DNA of 64,000 nucleotides from Lactifluus volemus (Eukaryota > Basidiomycota > Agaricomycetes > Russulales > Russulaceae), in contig WTXI01000108.1 in the NCBI GenBank assembly GCA_022376515.1, positions 1 to 64,000 on the forward strand. The letters are read 5' to 3'. Below are positions 21,262-31,410 of the stretch, one piece after another. Both the position numbers and the translations under genes were made by a program. The notes below the pieces were generated by a model that did no database searches, was not told the origin of the DNA, and saw only the letters and a program-made list of their open reading frames with translations. Position 1 is the stretch's first letter, and every line of letters begins with the position of its first letter.

Positions 21262-21834
21262 CGTCTAGAATCGCAGTTCATTGTCTCCTGCTCACACTCG
21301 CATCGCATCTTCCTCCTCTCTTCTTGTGAATCCCCTCTTCGTACCTTGATCTAGGTACTTCGCGCCACAATCAGACATCTGTGAACTTGTTCCATTTCCG
21401 TGTAACAAGTCCCCAGACGCCTGAACCCTAATACGAACCCGCTGTGAGAAGTAGTCCCCACTTCTCACCCCGCGTCCGCCCTCGAACCTTAGTTCAACCT
21501 CACACGAGTGTCCTTGGAAGGCGAGAACCCCTTGCGTTCCAATTACACTCGCGCCCGTGTTGCGGTTGAACCCACACATCGTCATTAACCCATCTGCCAC
21601 CGTCTATCCCTTTTGGGAACGGTAACTCCGACCATCGCGTGCGCCGGCCCGTATTAACCGCCTCACGCGATACGAACACTGAGAGTCCGCACAGTCAAGT
21701 CTACTCCTCTAGGACCTTGTCTGCGCGTGCTAGAATCGACTATTTGGTGTTGCTAGTCTTGTCCGACTCGCCACAGCAAAGAGCCAACCAGAACGACGCT
21801 CACTTCGAGCCACGGTCCCTGCGAACCGTGACAT

Positions 21835-21845
21835 AAGCTGAAGCT
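21835..21845 (+). other. Primer-binding site of gypsy A1 (self-priming type)
   Basis: AAGCTGAAGCT begins one base after the LTR and is exactly complementary over 11 nt to 21251-21261 inside the same LTR. This is the Tf1/sushi arrangement, in which the RNA's own 5' end primes reverse transcription instead of a tRNA. Confidence 0.75.
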
Positions 21846-22823
21846 CCTACCCCTCCACTTCTTCGTCATAAGAAGTGTACCCCGAACGAACCAGACCATT
21901 GCCCACTTTCTTTTCAGGCCGAGAAAGTGTGTGCCAGAGTGCACAGAAATTTTTCGTTCCTCTTGCTAGAGTGAACAACTTATAGGCTACTGAGACCGCT
22001 CCTCTTGCAAAGAGTGGGCGATTGATCGACAAAACGGCTTCCATAACTGTTGGTTGGACCTCAGAAAAGGGGAAGCTCTCTAGAGTCGAGACCAGAAACG
22101 CACCAGACCTCCCAGACCACGTGGTTGGGCACGCCTTTTGGATAGAACGTCAAGAAAACCCCAAGCAAAGTGCCTATTGGGCTTTTGACAAAGGAGATCC
22201 ACACGGGCCCATCGAGTTTATCAACCAGAAGTGGTATCACGTCGAGTGGTTTGATAAACAACAGACTTACGCGACAGAGATAGGGAGATACATCACAGAC
22301 GACGACATCGCACGATTTGAACTCGGCTGGTGGAAACCAAGTGATCCACAGCACCCAGACTATCCAGTACACGCACTGTCCTTGACACCGGCAGGCTCAG
22401 GATCTGGAAGTACCCCAGAACGACCCGAAGCACTTTCACCTAGTGGACAATTATTTGAACCGGTCTATCAAGCCGCACAACCTCCTTTGACCAGTGTTCC
22501 CCCTGGAATTCATCAGCAGCTTGAACCAACCTCGACGTTGCAAGTGCCCCCAGTACAAAAACAAATGGAATCGCCATACTCCGACATCAGTGTGTTGATG
22601 GTGACAGACCCAACCACTGGAATGTTGGTAGATCCCACCATGTTTCCAGCCGCTCTCTCCCCCTCTCCACAACCTCATCCTAGTGTGCCTAGTGGTAGTG
22701 CGTTCATCAGGTCAGCTGCAGTCAGCACTGCCATTACTGCACCAACAGCACTAGCTGGCATCACAGGATTCAGCTCCTCTGGGCAACCTGGAGGAGGACC
22801 TTCGGCTGGGGCACAGCCGGGAG

Positions 22824-22905
22824 GAAGTGGAGGCGGAGGAGGAGGCGGTGGAGGCGGCGGTGGAGGTGGAGGCGGGGGAGGAGGCGGAGGAGGAGGAGGA
22901 GCTCC
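22824..22905 (+). repeat. GGAGGC/GGTGGA simple repeat encoding poly-glycine in gag
   Basis: About 27 consecutive glycine codons, length-variable: the A2 copy has a shorter, interrupted run near 35450-35480. Confidence 0.85.
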
Positions 22906-23937
22906 CCCTCTGGGAGGACAAGCAGCAGGTGGTCAACCACACCAGCCTTCAGCCCTCTATGGCACGATCCCTGAAATTTTCAATGGGGATCGTGACGACC
23001 TTGCACGTTTCCGTCGCGCCTTCTCGGTCTTTTGGGAAATGAACCGGGACCACCCCTCCATAAGCAACCCTTACCTGCGGGTCCTCACCTGTATAGGAAG
23101 GATCCGAGGCAAGGCAGTCGACCAATGGGTCGATGGAATCATCCAGCCTCTCATGAATGGAGTGGTGATGTGGCGACAGCATCCACACCACCTTCTAGCC
23201 ACTGATCCAAACGATGAAATGGTTTGGACGAACTTTGACAACGCATTCAGAGCACAGTTCGAGAACACTGTGGCCAGAGAGGAGGCGTTGGGGAGCCTGC
23301 TCGCCCTGGAAATGCAGGGGGAGGACCTCAAAACATACATCAATAACTTCAACACGCTAATCGCTCTTGCCAAGTGGGGTCCAAATGAGCAAGGAACCCT
23401 TCTTCGATTCAAGGATGGGCTGAAGCGAGCCCTCCGCGAGAAGATCATTGATTTTGAACCCACCTTGCCCGACACTCTGGCAGGATGGCAGGCAGCGGCC
23501 CTGAGGCGTCAAGGGAGGTACATCGAAGCCAGAGCCACCTCTGGAGACAGGCCAGGCCAGGACTTCCGCCGACGCCTTGCTGCGGCCTTGGGAAGGTACC
23601 AGCCGGGCAGACAAGTGAAGCCACGGCCCTCAGACGCCATGGATGTGGATGCCATTCGCACAGGGGGGCCTACACCTGAAGAAAAGAAGAAGCTACGGGC
23701 AGAAGGACGCTGCTTCACCTGCCGTCGGCAGGGCCACATAAGTAGCTCATGCCCTGAGAAGAAAAAGAGCCAGCACAAGACAGCAAGCCTGCACAGCGCC
23801 CCGCCGCAGTGCGGGCTGTCGAAGAAGAAAGAAAGGAAATCACCCGCGACCAGCTTATGGACGGACTTATGAAGTTGTCTGACGACGACAAGGAACGCTT
23901 TATCAAGGATATGGTTGACTCCACCGACTCTGCGCTC

Positions 23938-23949
23938 CAGGATTTTTGA
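23938..23949 (+). promoter_or_regulatory. Candidate gag-pol -1 frameshift site, family A
   Basis: The ancestral gag frame reads CAG GAT TTT TGA; a one-base backward slip on the run of five T's continues into pol as TTT TTG AAG. Family C has the same arrangement at its gag stop (54823-54834). Inferred from frame geometry; no downstream RNA structure was tested. Confidence 0.5.
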
Positions 23950-26900
23950 AGAGCTCGTGCCGCGCGACCTGGGTACGAGCCTTAGGACTGAAACGAATGT
24001 ACATTAGCTATGCCAATGCCAATGCTTTGAATTTGCCCATTTCGTTTTCAAATGTCCACAAAACGGTCGCAGATGTCGCCTTAGTCGACAGTGGAGCCAC
24101 GGAAAACTTCCTTGATCAGCGCACAGTCCGCCGATGGGGACTCAGCACTCATAAACTCCCTCACCCCCGCTACGTCTACAATGTGGATGGAACCCAGAAC
24201 CAAGCTGGGACACTCACGGAGTACTGTGTTCTTCGCTGTGTCGTAGGAGACAAGGATACTCTCCAGCGGTTCTATGTCACCAATCTTGGCAAAGATCGTG
24301 TACTCTTGGGACATCCCTGGCTCTCAGAGTTCAATCCTCGCATCGATTGGACCAAGGGGGAAGTGCAGAATGGAGGAGTACAGATCGAAACCAAGTGGAG
24401 GAAGTTTCAGCGCCCTCGTCAGATATACAAGGACAGGGAAAAGGAACCAGCACGCATTGATCGCACCAATGTGGCCCAGGAATGGGCCATAAAGGCGCAC
24501 CAAGAGCAGGTAGCCAGTGGGGAAAAGCACGAGGTGCTGCCACCCCAATACCGGGACTATGCGGATGTCTTTGACGAAGAGAAATCCCATCGCTTCCCAC
24601 CTTCACGACCAGAGGATCATGCCATTGTCTTGAAGGAGGACGCCCCAGCTACCATCAATTGTAAGGTCTATGCCCTCACGAGGGAGGAGAAAGAAGCGAA
24701 CCAGAAGTTCTTGAAAGAGAATGAGCAGTGGGAATTCATCGAAAAGTCCAACTCTCCTTGGTCGACCCCTTGGTTCTTTATAAAGAAAAGAGATGGAAGT
24801 CTCCGACCCATCCAGGACTATAGGGAAGTGAACAGTTGGACGATTCGAGATGTGTACCCCATCCCTCGCATTGAGCAAATCCTGGAAGTGCTCCATGGAC
24901 GCACCCTCTTCACGGCACTAGACATTCGTTGGGGCTATCATAACATCCAGATTCGCCCTGAGGATCGATGGAAGGCCGCATTTAAGACTCCCTTTGGCCT
25001 ATACCAACCAAAGGTGATGCTCTTCGGCCTCCAGAACTCTCCAGCCACCTTTCAGCGTTGCATGGATCGGGTCTTCGCTAAGATCATGAACTGCTACCCA
25101 GGGAAGGTGTTTGTATACATGGACGACGTCTTGGTGGCCACAGGGGGAGATGTGGAGGAACACAGGAGGATAGTCCGAGAAATCCTCAAGATGTTCCGCC
25201 AGGAGTCCTTCTTCCTCAAACTGTCGAAGTGCAAGTTTGAGCAGACCAGCATTGACTACCTTGGCATCCGCGTGGAACATGGGACTATCCGCATTGATCC
25301 CACGAAGAGGAAAGGACTATCTCAATGGCCTCGAACCTTGTCTTCAGTAAAAGAGGTCCGGAGCACGCTTGGTGTTTTGGGGTACCAGAGACCATTCATT
25401 CCCCACTTTGCACATCTTGCGGCGCCACTCACTGCTTTACTGAAGAAGGGACGACCATTCAAATGGACGGATGAGTGCACCAAGGCCCTGGATGCACTCC
25501 TCCAGATCATAGAGTCCGATCCTGTCCTCCAAAGACCTGACTATGACCGCCCCTTCGAGATGGAGGTGGACGCGTCCCAGTATGCCACTGGGGCCATCCT
25601 CTACCAACGAAACGACAAACAGAGGCTCTGTCCAGTGGGCTACCACTCCCAGACATTGAACGAAGCTGAGAGGGGGTATGACGTCCATGATAGAGAGCTC
25701 TTGGCGGTAATTCGGGGTTTGCGACGATGGAGACACTTGTTCCTCTCCTCTCCCTTCACTGCCATTGTGCACACCGATCATAATAATCTTCGATACTACC
25801 GGCAACCCCAGAGAATCAACCGACGCGTAGCAAGGTACCTCAGTGACCTTGCGGACTACAATTACAAACTGGTGCACCGCCCAGGCAAGCTGAACAAGGC
25901 TGACGCGCTGTCCAGACCACCAGGAGTGGACGAAGGGAAACACGATAACGAAAACACCCTTGTCCTGCCTGACAAACTCTTCGCGCGGGCAGCGGAGGTC
26001 AGCAGTCTCGAACAACAGGTTTGGGATTGGCAAGCGCGCACACCGAGCTATTTCGCAGAGCTGCATCGCTCCTACCCACTGGACTCAGTAAATCACCACT
26101 GGGTGCACCAAGGAAGACCTGTGGTCGCAGACCAGGAGGATCTGAAGCGACAGATCTTGCATGAGTACCATGACCACGCCTTGGCTGGGCACCCAGGCAT
26201 CGCCACAACGCTTCAGAAGGTGTCTGAGGACTACTGGTGGCCGACGATGCGACAGTTCGTCCAGAACTACGTTAAGGGATGTGCAACTTGCCAAATGACG
26301 AAACCCAACACTGTGAAACCTAAACCACCATTGATGCCGATCACTGTTGAACCGAAGGCAATCCCTTTCCAGACCATTTCCCTTGACCTCATCACCGATC
26401 TCCCAGTCTCAAAGGGATATGACTCGATCCTCACAGTAGTGGACCACGATTGCTCGAAGGCAGCCTTCTTCTTGCCCTGTCAGAAGACAATTGACGCAGA
26501 AGAAGTGGCCCGGCTCTATGTGGAACACATCTTCCCTCTCTTTGGCTGCCCCCACCACGTCATCTCGGACAGAGATCCCCGTTTTACTGCACACTTCACC
26601 CGCCAGATGTGTGAACTGCTAGGAATCACACAGAACATCAGCTCTGCTTATCATCCGCAGACTGATGGACAATCAGAACGCGCTAATCAGTGGGTGGAGC
26701 AGTATTTGCGGATCTATGGAAGCAGCCAACAAGACGACTGGGCAAACCTTCTTCCTCTTGCCCAATTTGTTCACAACTCCTGGCCAAATGCGAGCACAGG
26801 GAAGGCTCCCTGTGAGCTCTTGTGGGGCGCAAACCCAATCATCCACCCCTCCGGAAAAAGCACAAATATCCCAGCGTTACATCAAAGACAAATGTGGCTT

Positions 26901-27509
26901 AAGGAGGCTAGGGAGCGCGCCCAGGATGCTATCAGAAAAGCGCAGGAACTGTGGCTAAAAAGGCGCCAGAGAAAGAAGGGTCAAAGGCACTTCTACCCAT
27001 TCGAAAAAGGACAACAAGTATTGTTGGAGGGAACAAACCTAAAGACAATCTATCCGTCCGCAAAGTTGGGACCCAAAAGATATGGTCCATTCCCCATCGT
27101 TGACGTCATTTCCCCGGTGGTGTACCGCCTCCAGCTTCCCCCACACTGGCGCATTCACAATGTCTTCCACGCGTCCTTATTAACACCTTACAAGGAGACG
27201 GAGGAACATGGGCGTAACTTCGCAGAACCGCCACCTGATCTGATGGAAGGCGAACCAGAATATGAGGTGGAACAGATCATTGATGCGCGCAAAAAGGGGA
27301 AGGCAGAAAAGCTTGAGTATCTCCTTCGTTGGAAGGGATATTCACCCGCGCATGATAGTTGGGAACCCGCTGGCAATGTGAAAGCTCCCGAGCTCGTTAA
27401 GGAGTTCTATCAGCGCAACCCCAATGCGATAGGAGGAGGGAGGATAAAAGCGAAGAGAAAAGACGAATCCGCACCATCATCGCTCCCACTATCTCCTCTG
27501 CCTCCATGA
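23946..27509 (+). CDS. pol: pol polyprotein of gypsy A1 (protease-RT-RNase H-integrase-chromodomain), open throughout
   Basis: 1187 codons without interruption. Aspartic protease DSGA at residues 48-51. Reverse transcriptase with YMDD at residues 391-394 and the FGLQNSPATFQR block before it. RNase H begins around DASQYATGAILY (about residue 541). Integrase has an HHCC zinc domain (HEYHDHALAGHPG to GCATCQ, about 738-782) and the DDE residues in SLDLITD, SDRDPRF and the QTDGQSERAN region. A GPF-like module and a chromodomain (YEVEQIIDARKKG to WEPAGNV, about 1105-1150) finish the protein; the chromodomain defines chromoviruses and is thought to direct integration to heterochromatin. There is no ATG at the frame's start, as expected for expression by a -1 shift from gag. 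All catalytic motifs look intact, so this copy could supply enzymes to others even though its own gag is frameshifted. Confidence 0.93.
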   Translation: MKSSCRATWVRALGLKRMYISYANANALNLPISFSNVHKTVADVALVDSGATENFLDQRTVRRWGLSTHKLPHPRYVYNVDGTQNQAGTLTEYCVLRCVVGDKDTLQRFYVTNLGKDRVLLGHPWLSEFNPRIDWTKGEVQNGGVQIETKWRKFQRPRQIYKDREKEPARIDRTNVAQEWAIKAHQEQVASGEKHEVLPPQYRDYADVFDEEKSHRFPPSRPEDHAIVLKEDAPATINCKVYALTREEKEANQKFLKENEQWEFIEKSNSPWSTPWFFIKKRDGSLRPIQDYREVNSWTIRDVYPIPRIEQILEVLHGRTLFTALDIRWGYHNIQIRPEDRWKAAFKTPFGLYQPKVMLFGLQNSPATFQRCMDRVFAKIMNCYPGKVFVYMDDVLVATGGDVEEHRRIVREILKMFRQESFFLKLSKCKFEQTSIDYLGIRVEHGTIRIDPTKRKGLSQWPRTLSSVKEVRSTLGVLGYQRPFIPHFAHLAAPLTALLKKGRPFKWTDECTKALDALLQIIESDPVLQRPDYDRPFEMEVDASQYATGAILYQRNDKQRLCPVGYHSQTLNEAERGYDVHDRELLAVIRGLRRWRHLFLSSPFTAIVHTDHNNLRYYRQPQRINRRVARYLSDLADYNYKLVHRPGKLNKADALSRPPGVDEGKHDNENTLVLPDKLFARAAEVSSLEQQVWDWQARTPSYFAELHRSYPLDSVNHHWVHQGRPVVADQEDLKRQILHEYHDHALAGHPGIATTLQKVSEDYWWPTMRQFVQNYVKGCATCQMTKPNTVKPKPPLMPITVEPKAIPFQTISLDLITDLPVSKGYDSILTVVDHDCSKAAFFLPCQKTIDAEEVARLYVEHIFPLFGCPHHVISDRDPRFTAHFTRQMCELLGITQNISSAYHPQTDGQSERANQWVEQYLRIYGSSQQDDWANLLPLAQFVHNSWPNASTGKAPCELLWGANPIIHPSGKSTNIPALHQRQMWLKEARERAQDAIRKAQELWLKRRQRKKGQRHFYPFEKGQQVLLEGTNLKTIYPSAKLGPKRYGPFPIVDVISPVVYRLQLPPHWRIHNVFHASLLTPYKETEEHGRNFAEPPPDLMEGEPEYEVEQIIDARKKGKAEKLEYLLRWKGYSPAHDSWEPAGNVKAPELVKEFYQRNPNAIGGGRIKAKRKDESAPSSLPLSPLPP

Positions 27510-27512
27510 GTA

Positions 27513-28404
27513 ATGCCTTACAACTTGCGCTCCAGTACCCCAACTCAGAGGAGGACTACCTCCAACTCCTCGACTCGTCGTTCGACTCCCTCACGGTCTG
27601 TGAGGGGGGAGAGTGGTCCCTCTCAGGGACGTCCCTTGCCGAGGACACCTCAGCAGAACCAGCCCAGATCAGCGCCTCCGCCATACAGGAGGACCACCCG
27701 CTCGCCTCGCCAAGAGCCTCGCCGCAGCACCTCGTACCATCCGAGGACCCCATCTCCTCTCCCAGGCCCGACGCCGCCTCCCCAACTCTCGCCTATCCAG
27801 GAAGCCCTGGAGACGCTAGCAGCGGACATGAGGTTCCAGCCAGAAGTCATGTCGCTGGAGACCCCCACGCGCTGCGATCCGAATCCCCTTACGATCCCTG
27901 GAAGGTCTTCAGCTGGGCCCAACCTTCTGCAAGTGACGGTGCTCATCAACTCCAGGGGGTACGTGCAACAGATGGGGACGGCCTACGTCCACTCGTCGTC
28001 GCGTCTTCGTCGCATGGGGGGCCGTCTGGTGGTGATTCCGGAGTCAGCCCTCTGAGAATCACTGGCAAGCGCAAGAGGAGGGGAAGAAGTCATATTATTG
28101 CGGCAAGTGCAACAAGGACGGGGTGGACCACAAGGACGAGAACTGTCCTTTGTGGAGGGAGTGCCTCTATTGCCAGAAGAGAGGGCACTACTCCCATGAC
28201 TGTCACCACCCCCATATGCGTTGCACTGTCTATAGGTGCCGGGTCTTCCCTGACCACCAGTACTATGGGAGGAACTGTCCTGTCAAGGCCACGGAGTTGC
28301 GGCCCATCGCTCATCACTGGGATGAGTATGATGCAGATGACGTCGATGCAGGTGAGGCGCTTTGGGATGACATTGACTGGGAGTCCATGGACAGGGGTGA
28401 CTGA
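27513..28404 (+). pseudogene. ORF3 of gypsy A1: proline/serine-rich protein with zinc knuckles (split by a one-base shift)
   Basis: An ATG at 27513, three bases after the pol stop, opens a basic Pro/Ser/Arg-rich frame of 180 codons to 28055. In the next frame 28055-28404 encodes a Cys/His cluster (CGKCNKDG...H...C, CPLWREC, CLYCQKRGHYSHDC) and an acidic tail rich in Asp and Trp. The order of motifs matches family F ORF3 (single frame) and the C-terminal extension of family C pol, so I read the two frames as one protein broken by a one-base change near 28050; a programmed shift is the alternative. No enzyme motif is visible. RNA or DNA binding is inferred from the knuckles. Family A2 has lost this region. 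Confidence 0.6.
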
Positions 28405-28441
28405 GGCGCATGGTGGTACATGCGCCTAGGAGAGAGGGTAC

Positions 28442-29376
28442 TGTTACGGTTATGCGGGCCGCCGGCCCATTTCTTACTGTTTTCCGTCTGATTTTCGACT
28501 TGTGTTGTAACCTAGGATCCCTTTCCTTGGCCAGCCCCTTCTGTTCCGCTTCTAGGGGCTGTGCGTTGCCGTTTTGGACGTGTATTTGACTCAGGGATCA
28601 TGACTCAAATCTTGAGTCAGCGTTCTTGACTCAGATCTTGAGTCAGACGCACTGAGTCAGTTCTTGAGTCATCAGAACTGACTCAGGTCCTTAGTCAATA
28701 GTCTTGACTTCGCTACTGTACTGTGACCTTTGTAGGATAGTTGGCTGGCCCTCTGTACGCATAAATAGGGCCCTGTAGACGAGCTAAAGCCCCAGCTTCA
28801 GCTTCGTCTAGAATCGCAGTTCATTGTCTCCTGCTCACACTCGCATCGCATCTTCCTCCTCTCTTCTTGTGAATCCCCTCTTCGTACCTTGATCTAGGTA
28901 CTTCGCGCCACGATCAGACATCTGTGAACTTGTTCCATTTCCGTGTAACAAGTCCCCAGACGCCTGAACCCTAATACGAACCCGCTGTGAGAAGTAGTCC
29001 CCACTTCTCACCCCGCGTCCGCCCTCGAACCTTAGTTCAACCTCACACGAGTGTCCTTGGAAGGCGAGAACCCCTTGCGTTCCAATTACACTCGCGCCCG
29101 TGTTGCGGTTGAACCCACACATCGTCATTAACCCATCTGCCACCGTCTATCCCTTTTGGGAACGGTAACTCCGACCATCGCGTGCGCCGGCCCGTATTAA
29201 CCGCCTCACGCGATACGAATACTGAGAGTCCGCACAGTCAAGTCTACTCCTCTAGGACCTTGTCTGCGCGTGCTAGAATCGACTATTTGGTGTTGCTAGT
29301 CTTGTCCGACTCGCCACAGCAAAGAGCCAACCAGAACGACGCTCACTTCGAGCCACGGTCCCTGCGAACCATGACA
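28442..29376 (+). repeat. 3' LTR of gypsy A1 (with second copy of the bZIP array)
   Basis: TGTTACGG...ATGACA, 935 bp. The TGASTCA array is repeated from 28587. Downstream sequence is the pyrimidine-rich arm of TTAAG element copy 3 with no TSD. Confidence 0.93.
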
Positions 29377-29965
29377 ATCTCTCCATCTATCCCCCTCCGT
29401 CGTTGTCTGCCTTGCCCCAACACGTCCCACCGCTGCCTCCTCCGCGTCCCCTCCTTCTCTGCCCCTGCCTCTGCCTCCTTCTCTGCCTCCTTCTCTGCCT
29501 CCCTCTCTGCCTCCCTCTCTGGCTCTGGCTCTGGCTCTTGTTCTGGCTCTGCCCCTTCGCATCATCATGCGCCTCCTGTGCCCCACCGCTTTTGTTTCCT
29601 CTTGGATCCACTGCCTCTGTGAGGCAGTCTACGTTGTCGCACTGCCTGCGCCAATGTCCTGGTACATTATCACGCTGCCTGCCCCACCTCAACGCGAACT
29701 GACTTTTTTTCTTTTTTTTCGTCGCCTCCTCCTCCTTGACTACCTCCTCCCATGCTGCCGCCTCTGCTGCCTGGACCACCACCCCCTGCGCCTCCTCCTC
29801 CTACGTCTCACGCCTCCTCCTGTGCCTCCTCCCACACCTCCTCCCACGTCCCGCGCCTTCTCCTGCACTTCCTCACTCCCTCGTACCCTGTGCCTCCTGT
29901 ACGTCCCGTGTGTTCTCTCGCGCCTCCCGCACGCCTCGCCTTCTCCCGCGCGTTCTCTCGTGCTG

Positions 29966-30958
29966 TACTGTGCCCTAGCAACGGAATTCCTCATTCGATA
30001 CGCATGGGAACGGCCAATACAACATGTTCCCACAGGTGAGGATTATCGTGGCAAGGTGGACATTCCTCTGAAGCACATGTTGTATGCCATGTCTGTCATG
30101 ACAGGCTTCATCTTCCTGCAGTACGCTTCCTATGCTTCTTTTTGTTTACCTATCACTGACAGTTTGTAGGACTATCTACCAGACTGCCGAATTTTTAGAT
30201 GGATTCCAAGGCACAATTGCCTCGACTCAACTGCTACTATGGTGTCTGGTCCAGTCGGCGCAGACTCACTCGGCGGTCACGATTTTGTCACAGCTTACCT
30301 TAACAGACATTTCGATCTCCGCTTAGTTGTATGGGGGGGGCTAAGTGAGGAGTGCACGCGTGATTGCCATCGAAAAGTTATCTTTGGATGACATAGTAAT
30401 GTTTTCAAGGCTGAAAGAATGTGAGTTGTTTGTTAAGGAGGGAATTGGTATTGAAGTTCTGAGTCTGTGGGAGGTGCAGTGGCTTTGCAGCTGCTCGGGT
30501 AGTCCTTTCCTACTCTTGGCATGTCGTCCGATGCCTGTACTTGCCCCACGTTGTGCAATTTCATAACTGTCAGTGTATTCAACTTCCGACCCGGCATTGA
30601 AATGGCAGGTGACAGATTTGCATGATGGAACCATATTTGGGATGCTCATCACTGATGACATTCTACCACCACTGTTATTCCATATCTTGCTATCTTTCAG
30701 GTTGTAATAAAATTTTATGAATAAGGTGCTATTGTAGTTCCAAGGATCATTCATTATTAGCTCTGGTTTGAGGTACAGAGCCTTATCAGTTGTTATCGCC
30801 GACTGTACTGGAAACTCAGCCACCCGCCGAGTGGACCAGACACCATAGTATTCGGTACGTATCTCTGCTACAACTCGAAGTCGTACACTGGCAGAATTCG
30901 TAACTAAACTGTTGCACAGTCATATTCGATGGCGCAATGATCACGCTCGCTTCCACGC
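29966..30958 (+). pseudogene. Captured fragment of an RTA1-like membrane protein gene, split by a MITE
   Basis: Reading runs from about 29966 to 30119 (GEDYRGKVDIPLKHMLYAM, then a hydrophobic stretch ending FIFLQ). A 51-bp intron (GTACGC to TTTGTAG) follows, then TIYQTAEFLDGFQG up to 30236. After the MITE at 30237-30848 the exon resumes, meets a second intron (about 30855-30917) and ends with VIFDGAMITLA. With the MITE and one TA removed the parts read through in frame. The pattern of a conserved (I/V)YRxxE...DG(W/F)xG followed by FDGAM resembles RTA1-type lipid-translocating or stress-resistance membrane proteins; identification is by memory of the family only. The fragment lies between the arms of a TTAAG element, and retained introns indicate DNA-level capture. 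Confidence 0.45.
30237..30848. mobile_element. 612-bp MITE with TA duplication
   Basis: Termini CTATGGTGTCTGGTCCA at 30237 and the complement ending at 30848; TA on each side (30235-30236, 30849-30850). No coding capacity. The TA target suggests a Tc1/mariner-like mover, but no autonomous relative is in the window. Excising it repairs the exon of the RTA1-like fragment. Confidence 0.8.
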
Positions 30959-31410
30959 CCCACGCCCCCTCCCACGCCTCCTCCCGCGCCTCCCGCGGCC
31001 TCCTCCCACGCCTCCCACAGCCTCCTCTCCCGCCTCCACCACCACCACCACCACCACCTCCCTGTGGCCCTGCAGCCCCCCACCCCTGCCAGGGCTGTTC
31101 CACCAAGGCTGGTGGAACTATTGTCTCCTGTACATAGTCATGTTGTAGTTTAGCTCAATATATGATTTTTATTGCCCTAAATCTGTGTGCTTGAAAACTT
31201 TTGGTAAGCACAGATCTAAGCTGCCATTTAAGTGAACTAAGCCCAAAATAAGCATCAATAAGCCCTGGCTAAGTCAAATTAAGGAGAAGACCTAGCTTAG
31301 CCTAAGCATGGCCAGCTTAGAGACATTTTGCTTAAAAGTGCTTAGAAGTGTTGTTAAGTCATATTAAGCATGCTCAAGTGCTGTTAAGAAAAACTCGGAT
31401 TTTCCTGATG

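Larger units (their letters stand above)
20898..21833 (+). repeat. 5' LTR of gypsy A1
   Basis: TGTTACGG...GTGACA, 936 bp, near-identical to 28442-29376. Contains the bZIP-site array (21044-21142), a TATA-like box (21219-21225) and the presumed RNA start near 21251. Confidence 0.93.
21988..23949 (+). pseudogene. gag of gypsy A1 (frameshifted near its 3' end)
   Basis: The reading frame is open from 21988 to 23872. No ATG occurs at its beginning; the first in-frame ATG is near 22565, inside conserved sequence, and the A2 copy also lacks one. The N-terminal segment has a conserved FINQKWYHVEW motif with a counterpart in family D gag. A poly-glycine run (about 22824-22905) separates it from the capsid-like region (EIFNGDRDDLARF onward). 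A zinc knuckle (CFTCRRQGHISSSC, about 23713-23754) ends the protein. Compared with A2, one base is missing near 23778, so the tail is misread; the ancestral frame ends at the TGA 23947-23949. Gag forms the particle that packages element RNA. Confidence 0.8.
20898..29376 (+). mobile_element. Ty3/gypsy chromovirus A1, full length with two LTRs
   Basis: LTRs 20898-21833 and 28442-29376 (936 and 935 bp, TG...CA) differ at about eight positions by eye, so insertion is fairly recent. Order: LTR, self-priming PBS, gag, pol (protease, reverse transcriptase, RNase H, integrase, chromodomain), ORF3 with zinc knuckles, purine tract (28428-28441), LTR. The flanks do not show a TSD: GAAGG precedes and ATCTC follows. 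The left flank is a MULE exon and the right flank the inside of a TTAAG element, so this locus probably arose by recombination between two insertions or by a deletion. Confidence 0.92.
29377..31410 (+). mobile_element. TTAAG-rich TIR element, copy 3 (5' end removed by gypsy A1)
   Basis: Retains the first pyrimidine-rich arm (29377-29960), a captured gene fragment (29966-30958), the second arm (30950-31100), the A/T-rich segment with CAATATATGATTTTTATT (31156-31173), a weak CTTAAG-like cluster, and a right terminus TTTTCCTGATG ending at 31410. That end matches the right end of copy 5 (TTTTTCCTGATG) better than that of copy 2, so subfamilies exist. Confidence 0.65.
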
